DNA of 64,000 bases from Bacteroides clarus YIT 12056 (GCF_900129655.1 NZ_FQWK01000001.1:248001-312000); one strand, 5' to 3'; positions 38,101 to 46,788 are shown, counted from the first letter of the stretch. The notes: generated by a model from the sequence alone, not told the origin. Translations and numbers: made by a program.

Positions 38101-38396
38101 TTGATTTTTGTCTGTCCTTTCAGAGCAATTTCTTGTGTTTTCATTCCCACATAAGAAATGACCAAAGTTGAATTGGCAGGTACACTTAAAGTGAAATTAC
38201 CGTCAATATCGGTAATCGTACCATTACCGGTATTTCCTTTTTGTACTACAGAGGCACCGATAACGGTTTCTCCCGTCTTGTCTTTCACAGTACCTTTTAC
38301 GGTTACATTCTGCGCCGATACACTGAGCGATATCATGGCTACTAATAAAAATAGTAGCGCTGTGCGCATGTTTTTCATTTTAGACATTCTTTGCAT
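35163..38396 (-). CDS. SusC2: TonB-dependent outer-membrane transporter
   Basis: 1077-residue SusC/RagA importer. Signal peptide to about residue 28 (SVSAQN), carboxypeptidase-like domain (GTVKDKTGETVIGASVV), TonB-box region DEVVVIGYGTVQKKDLTGS, plug with SNASEALQGKMAGVQI and YGARGANGVIIITTK, and a barrel ending SYVGGINLTF. Start ATGs occur at residues 1, 4 and 7 (MQRMSKMKN); the first is used here. First gene of the SusC2-SusD2-DUF5123 operon. Its plug and barrel differ clearly from SusC1, so the two systems are not a recent duplication. Confidence 0.95.
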   Translation of the reverse strand: MQRMSKMKNMRTALLFLLVAMISLSVSAQNVTVKGTVKDKTGETVIGASVVQKGNTGNGTITDIDGNFTLSVPANSTLVISYVGMKTQEIALKGQTKINVVLDDDSQALDEVVVIGYGTVQKKDLTGSVASVSAKQLSAVPVSNASEALQGKMAGVQITQTEGSPDADIRIRVRGGGSLSQDNSPLYIVDGFPVSSIGDIAPSDIQSVDVLKDASSTAIYGARGANGVIIITTKSGKEGKIEVNAGVSFGIRKMAKHIDVMDPYNYVLYQYELVGGQDCSYGDWQDLDIYKSIKGTDWQDELWGRTGNQQAYNVSVSGGTKDTKFNISYSRNDEKSIMQGSGFSKNNINAKINTKINKWLSFDFNARLTHQKIDGLSGGSDNDTSASNSLVARSIIYAPIEVVDTSDDDENATSTRYDPLQRLNDTYKRQTRFRQNYNGGINWEPVKGLTFRSEFGYGWKFDNTDQVWGSIASVNSKYKYDGAPQAYISKVNNKNWRIANTVTYENKSLFNKRDRLNVMIGQETSSSQDNSTYLTAVNFESTATPGEVLANLGNGTSLPTKTYIGIKDNLNSYFGRINYTLMDRYLFTFTMRADGSSKFAKGNQWGYFPSGAFAWRVYDESFMQGTHDWLSNLKLRLSLGTSGNNRIPSGAMYTTYSLGGTSSSNIYFNEQASIILQPGDALSNPNLKWETTISRNLGLDFGFLNNRLSGSLDFYWNTTKDLLMKTTIPAGSGYSYQYKNFGQTSNKGVELQLDATLLDHKDYGLNVNFNISYNRGKIDKLNSDGTSKWWQSSKWAGSGAASTDDFLIEEGGRLGEVYGYVTEGIYTASDFTFDQSKGTYALKEGVPNSTSITGVAAPGAVKLKVGEDGKPVKQRLGNTIAPWTGGFGINGNYKGFDLGVFCNYSFGNKIVNAAKLASSYYNDTKRNWNLNSNYNYGNRYTAIDPSTGRNLLSSSAIKEMGEEAIVSRLNEINAGVTNWNPVSITKMPLIDQAVENGSYLRINTVTLGYTLPKKWINKFNIQNLRIYVTGYNLYCFTSYSGADPEVDCCTSTPMTPGIDFAAYPKSRSYVGGINLTF

Positions 38397-38461
38397 GTTC
38401 GTTTATTAAAAAGTGATTATTCTCTTAGTCGTGTGTTATACACACTGTTAATTCATCGGTG

Positions 38462-38523
38462 CAAATGTAGATTAATGTGAAAAGTCCTTTGTGGAATATT
38501 TGTTTTTAGGTACGTATTTTTTG
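38462..38523 (-). promoter_or_regulatory. SusC2 promoter: CAAAAAATAC operator candidate plus -7 box
   Basis: On the minus strand CAAAAAATAC (38514-38523) precedes TACATTTG (38462-38469), a perfect TAnnTTTG box, by exactly 44 nt. The element is followed by CCTAAAAA, as before GH95. Confidence 0.6.
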
Positions 38524-38576
38524 TTCTCTGTAATGATTTGTGGTACTAAATCAGCTTGAGGTATGTTGCAGAGCAG

Positions 38577-38606
38577 AAAAAAGGAGAATACATCGTATTC
38601 TCCTTT
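38577..38606 (-). terminator. Rho-independent terminator after GH95
   Basis: AAAGGAGAATAC (38580-38591) / GTATTCTCCTTT (38595-38606), a perfect 12-bp stem with a 3-nt loop. On the minus strand it is followed by a T-run. Confidence 0.9.
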
Positions 38607-38610
38607 ACAC

Positions 38611-41094
38611 TTAATGATTCATAGGCCGGGTGGAAAGCGTATATTTCTTTCCGACATCGGTAGTGATGTCGTAAATGTAAGTTTCTTTGTATTGAGGTAT
38701 GGATAGCGGAGCATTGGCGGCGATTAGCGGCTTTCGTATCGGTTGCGGCTGAAGGAGCGGATTATTGCACGGTGCCTGTTCCACCGGTTCCAGTTTTTCT
38801 CCATTCAAATATAGGGGAGAGCCGGTACGTATGCGTAGGGTACCTCCGATGGTGGAGCATATGGTAGCTGTTTGCATTTGCCCCTTTTCCCATTTCATTT
38901 CTTCCAGCAGGAAACCGCCGCGACAGCGAATTCCTTTTATAACGCCACGCTCCCACACATCGGGCAACGCGGGCAGAAGATGGACAGCACCGTCGTGGCT
39001 CTGTACAAACATCTCGGTTATGCCGGCCGTACAGCCGAAGTTGCCGTCTATTTGGAAAGGCGGGTGAGCGTCGAACAGATTAGGATACGTACCACCGTTT
39101 TGTCCGCGTTCATCGGTGGTGGGGTGAAGCTGTTCGGTAATCAGTTTATAAGCATGATTGCCATCGAGCAGCCGTGCCCATAAGCAGACTTTCCATCCCA
39201 TAGACCAACCGGTAGAGTGGTCGCCGCGGGCGGTCAGTGATGTCTTGGCGGCTTCAAAAAGGACAGGGGAGTGATAGGCGCTGATTTGACGGCCTGGATA
39301 TAATCCCCATAGGTGGGATACATGTCGATGATGGTCTTGAGGATTGTCCCAGTCTTCCATCCATTCTTGCAGTTGCCCCCAGCGTCCTACCTGCATAGGG
39401 GCTAAATGGTTGGCTACGGTTTGCAGGCTGTCTGTGAAAGCTGTGTTTTCATTCATTAAGTTGGCGGCTTGAATGGTATTGTAAAACAGGTCGTAGACCA
39501 TTTGATTGTCCATGGTGGTACCGGCGACAATTACAAAACCGCGCTTACCGTTAACAGACGGACTGTTTTCCGGTGAATAGGAAGGGGCTACCACCAGCCA
39601 GTTATTTTTAGGTTCGCGCACTAAAAAGTCCAGATAAAATTCGCAGGCGCCGCGCATAATCGGATAAACTTCCGCTAAATAATTCTTATCGCCGGAGAAC
39701 AGGTACCGATCCCACAGGTGCTGGCAGAACCAAGCGTTACAAGTTGGCCAAACACCATATTTAGCGCCGTCTACGGCACCGGTGGTACGCCATATATCGG
39801 TGTTGTGATGCAAAGTCCATCCACGGCAGCTATACATGGAGGCGCTTTCGCGGCCTTGTATGGCCACTTCTTTTACCAATTGCAGGAACGGTTCGTGCAT
39901 CTCGGACAGGGCGGTTGTTTCGGCCGGCCAATAATTCATCTCTACATTGATATCGGTGGTGTATTTTCCGTCCCAGGGAGCTCGTAACTGGTAGTTCCAA
40001 ATACCTTGCAGGTTGGCGGCCTGTCCGCCGGGTTGCGAACTGCATATTAACAGGTAACGTCCGAATTGGAAGTACAAGGCGGCCATTTGCGGGTCGGTGA
40101 CGGAGCTGAATTCCCTTACACGCCGGTCTGTCGGTTTCTTGATTTGGTCGTTGCTGCCTAAGTCCAGTGAAACACGGTTAAAGTATTGTTGATAGGCGGC
40201 AATGTGGGCTTCTTTCCTTTTCGTGTAGTTTTTACCGGCTTGTTTCATGTATTGCCGTGCTGCTTTCAATGCATCTCCCGACACGTCTTTATAGTTTATG
40301 AAGTTTGTACCGATAGATACATATAGAGTAACACTGTCGGCATTCTTGACTTGCAAAGTACTGTCCGAAGTTACTTTTAACGTACCTCCGTTATTGTCAA
40401 TCCGGGTGAGTGCGGTGAATCGTATCTTTCCTTCAATACCCTCATGGTCGTTGGCTTTACCGTTTAGTTGCAGTTCTTTGCGGGGAGAAATACAAAATTC
40501 TGTATTTTCGGTATATGGTGTGGTATAATGTGCCGTGAAAGAAATACTTTTCTTCTTTGATGCTGTTAATTTGATAATGAGCAACCGGTCGGGAAAAGAG
40601 GTAAAGGCTTCCCGTATGTATGTAATGCCATTGGCTGTGAAACGGGTGGTAGCTATTGCCTTTTCAATATCCAAATCCCGATAAAAATCATCGTATTGAT
40701 TGATTCCTTCAAAATCAAGATGCAGTGTACCGACAGTTTGATACGGCATTCCGTTGGCCGATTGTGAGCAGATAGCGGGGCCGCATAATTCTTGCGCTTC
40801 TTTATTTTTCCCCTCGAATATCAACCGGCGTATGCGGGGCAACGCTTCTTTAGCGTTGGGATTAGTATTGTTATGAGGAGAGCCGCCCCAAACGGTTTCT
40901 TCATTGAGTTGGAACCGTTCGTGTGCGGGATCGCCGAAAACCATCGCTCCTATGCGTCCGTTACCTAAGGGTAGGGCTTCTACCCATTGTTTGGCGGGTT
41001 TGTCATACCATAGCTTTAGGCTATTGTCGTGTGCCGTAATCTTACCACTGATACAGCAGAAGATAAAGATTAATATCAACCATTTTCTTGTCAT
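38611..41094 (-). CDS. GH95 alpha-L-fucosidase/alpha-L-galactosidase, secreted
   Basis: This 827-residue GH95 enzyme has a signal peptide (to about residue 21, GKITAHD). The N-terminal beta domain begins LWYDKPAKQWVEALPLGNGRIGAMVFG, split here by family-typical GDPAHERFQLNEETVWGG. In the (alpha/alpha)6 barrel the catalytic-site Asn pair is in DINVEMNYWPAE, an acidic motif is LQEWMEDWDNP, and the catalytic-Asp region is PFQIDGNFGCTAG. GH95 members remove terminal alpha-L-fucose or alpha-L-galactose, both known in pectin side chains and xyloglucan. Which one applies cannot be decided here. It has its own CAAAAAATAC promoter and terminator. Confidence 0.93.
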   Translation of the reverse strand: MTRKWLILIFIFCCISGKITAHDNSLKLWYDKPAKQWVEALPLGNGRIGAMVFGDPAHERFQLNEETVWGGSPHNNTNPNAKEALPRIRRLIFEGKNKEAQELCGPAICSQSANGMPYQTVGTLHLDFEGINQYDDFYRDLDIEKAIATTRFTANGITYIREAFTSFPDRLLIIKLTASKKKSISFTAHYTTPYTENTEFCISPRKELQLNGKANDHEGIEGKIRFTALTRIDNNGGTLKVTSDSTLQVKNADSVTLYVSIGTNFINYKDVSGDALKAARQYMKQAGKNYTKRKEAHIAAYQQYFNRVSLDLGSNDQIKKPTDRRVREFSSVTDPQMAALYFQFGRYLLICSSQPGGQAANLQGIWNYQLRAPWDGKYTTDINVEMNYWPAETTALSEMHEPFLQLVKEVAIQGRESASMYSCRGWTLHHNTDIWRTTGAVDGAKYGVWPTCNAWFCQHLWDRYLFSGDKNYLAEVYPIMRGACEFYLDFLVREPKNNWLVVAPSYSPENSPSVNGKRGFVIVAGTTMDNQMVYDLFYNTIQAANLMNENTAFTDSLQTVANHLAPMQVGRWGQLQEWMEDWDNPQDHHRHVSHLWGLYPGRQISAYHSPVLFEAAKTSLTARGDHSTGWSMGWKVCLWARLLDGNHAYKLITEQLHPTTDERGQNGGTYPNLFDAHPPFQIDGNFGCTAGITEMFVQSHDGAVHLLPALPDVWERGVIKGIRCRGGFLLEEMKWEKGQMQTATICSTIGGTLRIRTGSPLYLNGEKLEPVEQAPCNNPLLQPQPIRKPLIAANAPLSIPQYKETYIYDITTDVGKKYTLSTRPMNH

Positions 41095-41120
41095 TTCTTT
41101 TCTCTTTTATTATTTCATTG

Positions 41121-41162
41121 CAATATTAAGAAGCTTTTTCGCATTTTTAGGGGTATTTTTTG
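41121..41162 (-). promoter_or_regulatory. GH95 promoter: CAAAAAATAC operator candidate
   Basis: On the minus strand CAAAAAATAC (41153-41162), then CCCTAAAAA, then after 24 nt in total the near-consensus -7 box TAATATTG (41121-41128). The divergent PL1 gene could share the site in the opposite orientation. A second minus-strand -7-like sequence, TATTTTTA, lies at 41196-41203. Confidence 0.45.
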
Positions 41163-41248
41163 ATAGAAAAACTAATGCATTTTTCCTTTTTGATGTAAAA
41201 ATACGAATCAGAAACCAAAAATTGCATATTCAAGAAGCTCTTGTTGCC

Positions 41249-41256
41249 TATTTTTG
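41249..41256 (+). promoter_or_regulatory. -7 box for PL1
   Basis: TATTTTTG, a perfect TAnnTTTG box, 27 nt before the PL1 ATG. Confidence 0.5.
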
Positions 41257-41283
41257 CACAGATTACTGTAATATTATGATATA

Positions 41284-42969
41284 ATGAAAAAGAAATTGTT
41301 TTTTTCTTTCTGTTTTCTCTTTTTCATAGGTGTAATATCCTGTTCGGATGATATTGCATCGGATAAGGAGGATGAAACGGAACAAGGAGCGGATAAAGAG
41401 GAGGGTAACGGAGAACCGACTACTCCTATAACTATGGAAGCGGTGGAATTTGCAGCTTTTCCGGGTGCCGAAGGGCATGGACGAAACGCCACCGGTGGAC
41501 GCGGTGGGAAAGTGCATATTGTAACATCTCTTGCTGATGACGGCACAAAGGGTACTTTACGGTATGGTATTGAAAAGGTCTCAGGAGCTCGTACTATTGT
41601 ATTTCAGGTATCGGGTATCATTCATTTAAAGAAAGAGTTGAAAATCAGAGAGGGTGATCTGACTATTGCCGGACAGACCGCACCGGGTGATGGCATTTGT
41701 TTGGCCGGCTGGCCTGTTTCTTTGGGAGATAATGTGGATAATGTGATAGTACGTTTTTTGCGTTTTCGCATGGGAGATAAGGAAAAAGGCATCAGTGCCG
41801 ATGGAGCGGATGCTTTTGGAGGACGGTATGGTAAGAATATCATTATAGACCATTGTTCTATGAGCTGGTGTACGGATGAGTGTGTGTCTTTCTATAACAA
41901 TGAGAACTTTACATTGCAGTGGTGCATCATTTCGGAAAGTCTCCGTTTGTCGGGACACACAAAAGGGCCTCATGGGTACGGTGGAATTTGGGGTGGAATG
42001 AAAGCGTCTTTTCATCATAATTTAATGGCAAATCACGATAGTCGTAATCCTCGTTTAGGACCGGGTACGAAATCTACTAAAGATAATGAGATTGTGGATA
42101 TGCGCAACAATGTGATTTATAATTGGTGTGGAAACAGTTGTTATGGCGGTGAAGCTATGCATGTGAATATTGTGAACAACTATTATAAACCGGGACCGGC
42201 TACTCCTACCGGAACATCCAAACGTGGAAGGATTATAGCTATTGATAAGAAAATATCAGATTCTGATAAACAGAGTTATCCTGCCATATTCGATACTTGG
42301 GGGAATTTTTTTATCGATGGCAATGTGGTGGATGATGGCCGGATTAATGGCGAAGATGATTATCAGAGATGCGTACGAGCCACAAATGATAACTGGACTT
42401 ATGGGGTTTATAACCAGTTTGACAAGAAATATACTATTACTGATGACGTTAAACAGAGACTGAAACGTACCGCACCGGTGGCTACTGAAACTGTGACAAC
42501 TCACTCGGCCCGGGATGCTTTTGAACAGGTGTTGAAATATGCGGGTTGCTCTTTGTCAAGAGACACTTATGATAAACGCATCGTGGAAGAAGCTAATACC
42601 GGAGTCGCTAATTTTGAGGGACTGAATGAACATAACGGGCAAGGGAAGGTAGGCGATATTGATTGGAAAAGTACAGACTATCCTAAACCGGGAATTATCG
42701 ATAGCCAGGAAGATTTGAGACCTGCCGATGCGGGAGCGGATTGGAGTGCTTGGCCTGTGTTGAAGCAGTCTGAGCTTGTACCTGCCGACACTGATAAGGA
42801 TGGAATTCCGGATGAGTTTGAGAAAAAATACGGTCTGAATCCTGAAGATGCATCGGATGGTAATGATAAAACATTAGATCCGAATAAAAACTATACTAAC
42901 CTGGAGATGTATATCAATAATCTTGTGCAGGATATTATTGACCGGCAAAATGAGAAAGGTGTAAGATAA
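41284..42969 (+). CDS. PL1 pectate lyase lipoprotein
   Basis: This 561-residue surface lipoprotein has a lipobox at GVISCSDD (Cys about residue 20), followed by an acidic linker of about 30 residues (ASDKEDETEQGADKEEG) that suggests surface export. The PL1 beta-helix covers about residues 55-400: FPGAEGHGRNATGGRGG, TLRYGIE, IAGQTAPGDG, DHCSMSWCTDE, and the catalytic-Arg neighbourhood NHDSRNPRLGPG. The C-terminus has a calcium-binding thrombospondin type 3-like repeat, DTDKDGIPDEFEKKYGLNP. It makes the first cuts in homogalacturonan at the cell surface, giving unsaturated oligomers for SusCD. Divergent from GH95. Confidence 0.93.
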   Translation: MKKKLFFSFCFLFFIGVISCSDDIASDKEDETEQGADKEEGNGEPTTPITMEAVEFAAFPGAEGHGRNATGGRGGKVHIVTSLADDGTKGTLRYGIEKVSGARTIVFQVSGIIHLKKELKIREGDLTIAGQTAPGDGICLAGWPVSLGDNVDNVIVRFLRFRMGDKEKGISADGADAFGGRYGKNIIIDHCSMSWCTDECVSFYNNENFTLQWCIISESLRLSGHTKGPHGYGGIWGGMKASFHHNLMANHDSRNPRLGPGTKSTKDNEIVDMRNNVIYNWCGNSCYGGEAMHVNIVNNYYKPGPATPTGTSKRGRIIAIDKKISDSDKQSYPAIFDTWGNFFIDGNVVDDGRINGEDDYQRCVRATNDNWTYGVYNQFDKKYTITDDVKQRLKRTAPVATETVTTHSARDAFEQVLKYAGCSLSRDTYDKRIVEEANTGVANFEGLNEHNGQGKVGDIDWKSTDYPKPGIIDSQEDLRPADAGADWSAWPVLKQSELVPADTDKDGIPDEFEKKYGLNPEDASDGNDKTLDPNKNYTNLEMYINNLVQDIIDRQNEKGVR

Positions 42970-42990
42970 GAATAGTAATATGCTAAGAAT

Positions 42991-43030
42991 AAAAGCGGCC
43001 ACTTCACAAAGGTGTGAGATGGCCGCTTTT
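42991..43030. terminator. Bidirectional terminator between PL1 and the phosphatase
   Basis: AAAAGCGGCCA (42991-43001) / TGGCCGCTTTT (43020-43030), an 11-bp perfect stem, extended by TTCAC/GTGTGA pairing inside. It ends both convergent genes. Confidence 0.88.
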
Positions 43031-43042
43031 ATTTTGAAGGGT

Positions 43043-43696
43043 TTATTTCTTTATGATATCAATAATTTCTTTCGCACCGGTCACAATATAGTCGGGATTA
43101 AATTCCTCTAACTCAGTCCGTGGACGGAAACCCCAGGTAACCCCGCAGGAAGTTACTCCGGCATTGATTGCAGTCTGCATATCCACACCGGAATCTCCTA
43201 CATAGAGCACGTCTTTTTTATCTACTTTGGCAATGGATAGAATATCTTCTACAATGGTGGGGTCGGGTTTTACGTTTACCCCTTCTCGCTGGCCGAATAT
43301 GGCGACGAAATCTATTTTCGGAAAATAGTGGGCTATCAGTTTTTGAGTTGCAGCTTGATACTTATTGGATGCAACCGCAATTTGTAGCCCCTGTAACTGT
43401 AATTGTTCCAACAGTTCGGGAATGCCGGGATAGGGACGGCTCTTATCGGCATTGTGCCTATCGTAGTGAGGAACGAATTCCTTACGGACGCGGAGTACAT
43501 TTTCCTCGCTCTTTTCGCCTTCGGGAAGAGCTCTTTCAAATAGTTTGTTAATTCCATTGCCTACCATAAAGTTATAGGCCGACTCCTCGTGCATGGGATA
43601 ACCCAGTACGCTCAAGGCATGATTGGTGCTTTGCGCCAAATCGGCAATGGTGTTTAATAACGTTCCGTCTAAGTCAAATATAACAAGCTTCTTCAT
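43043..43696 (-). CDS. HAD-family phosphoglycolate phosphatase-like enzyme
   Basis: This 217-residue HAD hydrolase begins at MKKLVIFDLDGTLLNT; an upstream in-frame start adds 13 residues and lacks support. HAD motifs: I, DLDGT (nucleophile Asp about residue 8); II, VASN; III, Lys in NVKPDP; IV, YVGDSGVDMQTA. The cap is the helical type of Gph/PGMB enzymes. It lies 54 nt after the GH43 gene on the same strand. Possible roles are removal of 2-phosphoglycolate or a sugar phosphate; the pectin link may be only positional. Confidence 0.85.
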   Translation of the reverse strand: MKKLVIFDLDGTLLNTIADLAQSTNHALSVLGYPMHEESAYNFMVGNGINKLFERALPEGEKSEENVLRVRKEFVPHYDRHNADKSRPYPGIPELLEQLQLQGLQIAVASNKYQAATQKLIAHYFPKIDFVAIFGQREGVNVKPDPTIVEDILSIAKVDKKDVLYVGDSGVDMQTAINAGVTSCGVTWGFRPRTELEEFNPDYIVTGAKEIIDIIKK

Positions 43697-43750
43697 TGTT
43701 CTTTTCTTTTGGTTTTCGGCACAAAGATATAACAATTCGCCGGGAACTTG

Positions 43751-45427
43751 TTATTTTGTAATTCTGAACCAGTCTACGTCTGTCCAGCCGCCGTCGTTGG
43801 TAACAATGGCCGGGCGGGTACAGAACATACCTACTTTAGCGCCGATCCACTTGCCTTCTTTCACTTGGAACGGTTTGCCCAATGGCTGGAATTTCTTTCC
43901 GTTGAAGCTGTAACTGAAGTTGCACAGTACCAACAGGTCGTGTCCGCCTTCGCTCTTGGAAATCTTTTTCCCGTCAGAGGTAAACTTGGCACGCAGGTAG
44001 ATGGTATTGTCTTTTAAACCGACTGTACCGTTTACTGTTTCGAGAGTACCTTTTTCCGCTTTAGGGCAAGATACCTGGGACAATACCAGGCCTTTTTCCG
44101 TGTTTTCCAAAACAAGTCCGGCATAGTCGAGTCCCATAACTACCAGTCCGGTGCGCTCTCCTTTGTACTTTTCCGTCGGTTTGAAAGTCAGTTTCATGGT
44201 GGCGGTAAAATTGTCGGCGGGAGTTTTCTGTAACAATAGGTTGGCTACGTCCCAAAGGTTTTTGCAGTCTTTGACAACAGGATAGGAGTAGAGACGTACG
44301 ATGCCTTGATCTCCTGCGTAATAAGCCCATTTTTCGTTGATGTTGGCATGCCATTGCCATTGCGGAGAAAGGGTATAGCCGTCAAACTCATCACTTTCTT
44401 GCGGAGTGCAGATAGGATATGTCTTGCCTACGTTCGGCTTTTTATAAACCAGTACCGGGTCGCCACAACCGTCACCGTCTTTGTCGATGCCGATAACAGG
44501 CCAGTCGTTGACCCATTTCATGGGTTGTAAGTGTACCAAACGGCCGTATGCGCCCACATCCTGGAAATGCAGGAACCAGTCTTCACCGGTAGGAGTATCT
44601 ACCCATGCTCCCTGGTGAGGGCCGTTGATGGGACTGTCACCTTGCGCCAGCACCTTTTTCCATTCGTAAGGACCGTATATGTTCTTGGAACGGAGAACAA
44701 CCTGCCAACCGGTGGGTACGCCGCCTGCCGGATGGAAGATATAGTAATATTCCCCCCTTTTGTAGAGTTTGGGACCTTCACAAGTCTGGTGGGCTTCATG
44801 ACCGTCGAAGATGATGCGTGACTGCGTTATGGCTTTGGTGGCATCCGCATTCAACTCGCAAATGGATATGATACTCTTCAATCCGGCACGGCTTCCTGCA
44901 TAGGCGTGTACCATATAAACTTTTCCGTCTTCATCCCAGAAAGGACAGGTGTCTATAATACCCTTGCCCGGTTTTACGAGTACGGGTTCTGTCCACGGAC
45001 CTTTGGGGTCTTTGGCTTTTACCATGAAAGCGCCCTGGTCGGGATCGCCCCAGAAAATATAGAATTCACCGTTGTGATGGCGGATAGCGGGCGCCCATAC
45101 ACGGTTGCCATGCTCCGGACGTTCCGGTGTTTCAATGGGGGAGAGGGCATAAGGAACGGCAGCTCCGATGATGCTCCAGTTCACGAGGTCTTTGGAATGC
45201 AGAATCTGTAACCCCGGCAGGCAGTTGAAACTGGAAGAGGTCATATAGAAGTCATCTCCTACACGGCAGGCATCCGGATCGGAATAGTCTGCATAGAGTA
45301 TCGGATTTTTGTATTTACCGTTACCTTGGTCGGCTACCCATACCTCGGAAACATAATTCTTTTCTTGTGCCGCCAGCGGTAATGCAAGCAGCAGGCTGAG
45401 TCCTAAAAGTGCGTTTCTGGTTTTCAT
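43751..45427 (-). CDS. GH43 glycosidase (arabinofuranosidase/xylosidase-type), secreted
   Basis: 558-residue GH43 enzyme. The ATG at 45427 starts a signal peptide (MKTRNALLGLSLLLALPLAAQ); an upstream extension of 31 residues reads into the preceding gap and is rejected. The five-blade propeller holds the catalytic base in ADYSDPDACRVGDDFYM, the middle Asp in FWGDPDQGAF, and the acid Glu in HQTCEGPKLYK. The C-terminal 200 residues form a concanavalin-like beta-sandwich, usual for many GH43 subfamilies. It should remove arabinose or xylose decorations from pectin; the sugar is not determinable. It starts 23 nt after the DUF4861 gene. Confidence 0.9.
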   Translation of the reverse strand: MKTRNALLGLSLLLALPLAAQEKNYVSEVWVADQGNGKYKNPILYADYSDPDACRVGDDFYMTSSSFNCLPGLQILHSKDLVNWSIIGAAVPYALSPIETPERPEHGNRVWAPAIRHHNGEFYIFWGDPDQGAFMVKAKDPKGPWTEPVLVKPGKGIIDTCPFWDEDGKVYMVHAYAGSRAGLKSIISICELNADATKAITQSRIIFDGHEAHQTCEGPKLYKRGEYYYIFHPAGGVPTGWQVVLRSKNIYGPYEWKKVLAQGDSPINGPHQGAWVDTPTGEDWFLHFQDVGAYGRLVHLQPMKWVNDWPVIGIDKDGDGCGDPVLVYKKPNVGKTYPICTPQESDEFDGYTLSPQWQWHANINEKWAYYAGDQGIVRLYSYPVVKDCKNLWDVANLLLQKTPADNFTATMKLTFKPTEKYKGERTGLVVMGLDYAGLVLENTEKGLVLSQVSCPKAEKGTLETVNGTVGLKDNTIYLRAKFTSDGKKISKSEGGHDLLVLCNFSYSFNGKKFQPLGKPFQVKEGKWIGAKVGMFCTRPAIVTNDGGWTDVDWFRITK

Positions 45428-45450
45428 GTCACGATTTAATTCTTTAATTT

Positions 45451-46680
45451 TTAATTCTTGATTTTTATCTGAACCGGGTGCTGCAGTTCTTCTTTCCACT
45501 CGCGCATATAAGCGAACCATGCTTCGGGAGTAGGATAGCCGAACGTTTCCTTACATGACGTAAACATGGTGTAATGGTGGAAACGGTCGCTGCCCGGTGC
45601 GGAAAGAGTGTAAAGGAAATTATCTTTGTCTTTTACTTCTTTGCGGATGTATTTCTGTGGAATATAGGTGGCGATACCTACTGTTTCTTTTGCATATTTT
45701 ACAGTATCGTTTACCGGCCAGTGTCTTCCCCAACTACCTACCAAGCCTTTATGATCGGACTCCGAAAGGGTTTCGTTACCCATAATGTTTTGTACGCCGG
45801 TGCAGAACACTTCATCTTGCAGGGGGGCGTCAAAGAACGTTTCTACCAACAGGTCACGATGTCCGGCATAAAGGATATAGCGGTTGGTCATATTCAGCTC
45901 TTTTCCCTGATAGTCCCAGCCTTTGACGGTCACATCGGCTATGGTGCGTACGGGGCCGTAGGCAAGAATGCTTTCTGTACGGAACGCTATCGGCTCTATA
46001 TGAGTGGCTTTTGTCCCGTCCCAACCTTTCAAGGCGCCGATACCGCAACTGTTGCCAACCATCAGCACGTCATCACCGAATCCGCGCGCAAGCTGCTCGT
46101 CGTTAGGATAGAACCGGCTTTCTTGGATTTCCAGTCCCTTTTTGAATTTACCGTACGGGTCAACGGTTTGCTTTTGATTAAAATAGACGCGGTAAGCGAC
46201 TAATTCCGATTCAAACATAGGTCCGTGTCCATGTAGCATACTATAAAAGTTGGTAGTTCCCGGCACTGTGACCGACTGTATGGGGGCATGCTTCTGTTTT
46301 TTTGTATCGCGTATCAGCATTTCGGCAAATACACGCGACGGGTAGGTCTTATCCGTTTTAGCGGAAGACAAGGTAATGGTCAGCATTTTCTTGCTTTTGG
46401 CAGGAATATCCATGACAAAGGCCAATTCATCGGCTTTCAAATCACCGTTCAGGTCGTCCAACTGCGAAGGGATTTCTTCATTGCCGTTCATTACGACGGC
46501 AGAACGCACACGGAAACCGGGTTGCAGGTCTTTGATTTTTAATACTACCGGAGCGTCGGCTTTGTCTTTGCTCCATGAGTTGCTCACTTCTACCGAAATG
46601 GTTTTGGTACTTGGTTGAGATTGTGCGGTAAGAGTACACGCGCACAATAACAGGAAACCGGTTAAAAAGGTCGTTTTCAT
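45451..46680 (-). CDS. DUF4861-type secreted protein, unknown activity
   Basis: This 409-residue protein has a signal peptide (to about residue 19, TLTAQSQ). The N-terminal 110 residues form a beta domain (SVEVSNSWSKDKADAPVVLKI). The rest matches the DUF4861 family, found mostly in polysaccharide loci of Bacteroidetes. Conserved-looking polar motifs include HGHGPMFESELVAYRVYF, QESRFYPNDEQLARGFGDD and GSWGRHWPVND, with His, Glu, Arg and Asp that could form an active site. It sits between GH28 and GH43 in a pectin operon, so an enzyme acting on uronate oligosaccharides is a reasonable guess. No activity is claimed. Confidence 0.82.
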   Translation of the reverse strand: MKTTFLTGFLLLCACTLTAQSQPSTKTISVEVSNSWSKDKADAPVVLKIKDLQPGFRVRSAVVMNGNEEIPSQLDDLNGDLKADELAFVMDIPAKSKKMLTITLSSAKTDKTYPSRVFAEMLIRDTKKQKHAPIQSVTVPGTTNFYSMLHGHGPMFESELVAYRVYFNQKQTVDPYGKFKKGLEIQESRFYPNDEQLARGFGDDVLMVGNSCGIGALKGWDGTKATHIEPIAFRTESILAYGPVRTIADVTVKGWDYQGKELNMTNRYILYAGHRDLLVETFFDAPLQDEVFCTGVQNIMGNETLSESDHKGLVGSWGRHWPVNDTVKYAKETVGIATYIPQKYIRKEVKDKDNFLYTLSAPGSDRFHHYTMFTSCKETFGYPTPEAWFAYMREWKEELQHPVQIKIKN

Positions 46681-46705
46681 AAGGAATGTGTTTAATTAAT
46701 TGCGG

Positions 46706-46713
46706 CAAAATTA
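46706..46713 (-). promoter_or_regulatory. -7 box for the DUF4861-GH43 operon
   Basis: TAATTTTG on the minus strand matches TAnnTTTG, 25 nt before the DUF4861 ATG and just after the GH28 terminator. Confidence 0.45.
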
Positions 46714-46723
46714 AACTAAAAAG

Positions 46724-46764
46724 AGCAGACAGCTCTCTTTCTTTTGGCAAAAAGACTGTCTGCT
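46724..46764 (-). terminator. Terminator after GH28
   Basis: AGCAGACAG (46724-46732) / CTGTCTGCT (46756-46764), a perfect 9-bp stem with a 23-nt loop. On the minus strand a C and then a T-run follow. DUF4861 transcription may be partly read-through. Confidence 0.65.
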
Positions 46765-46788
46765 TTGAGCTTCTTAACTTATCGAATT

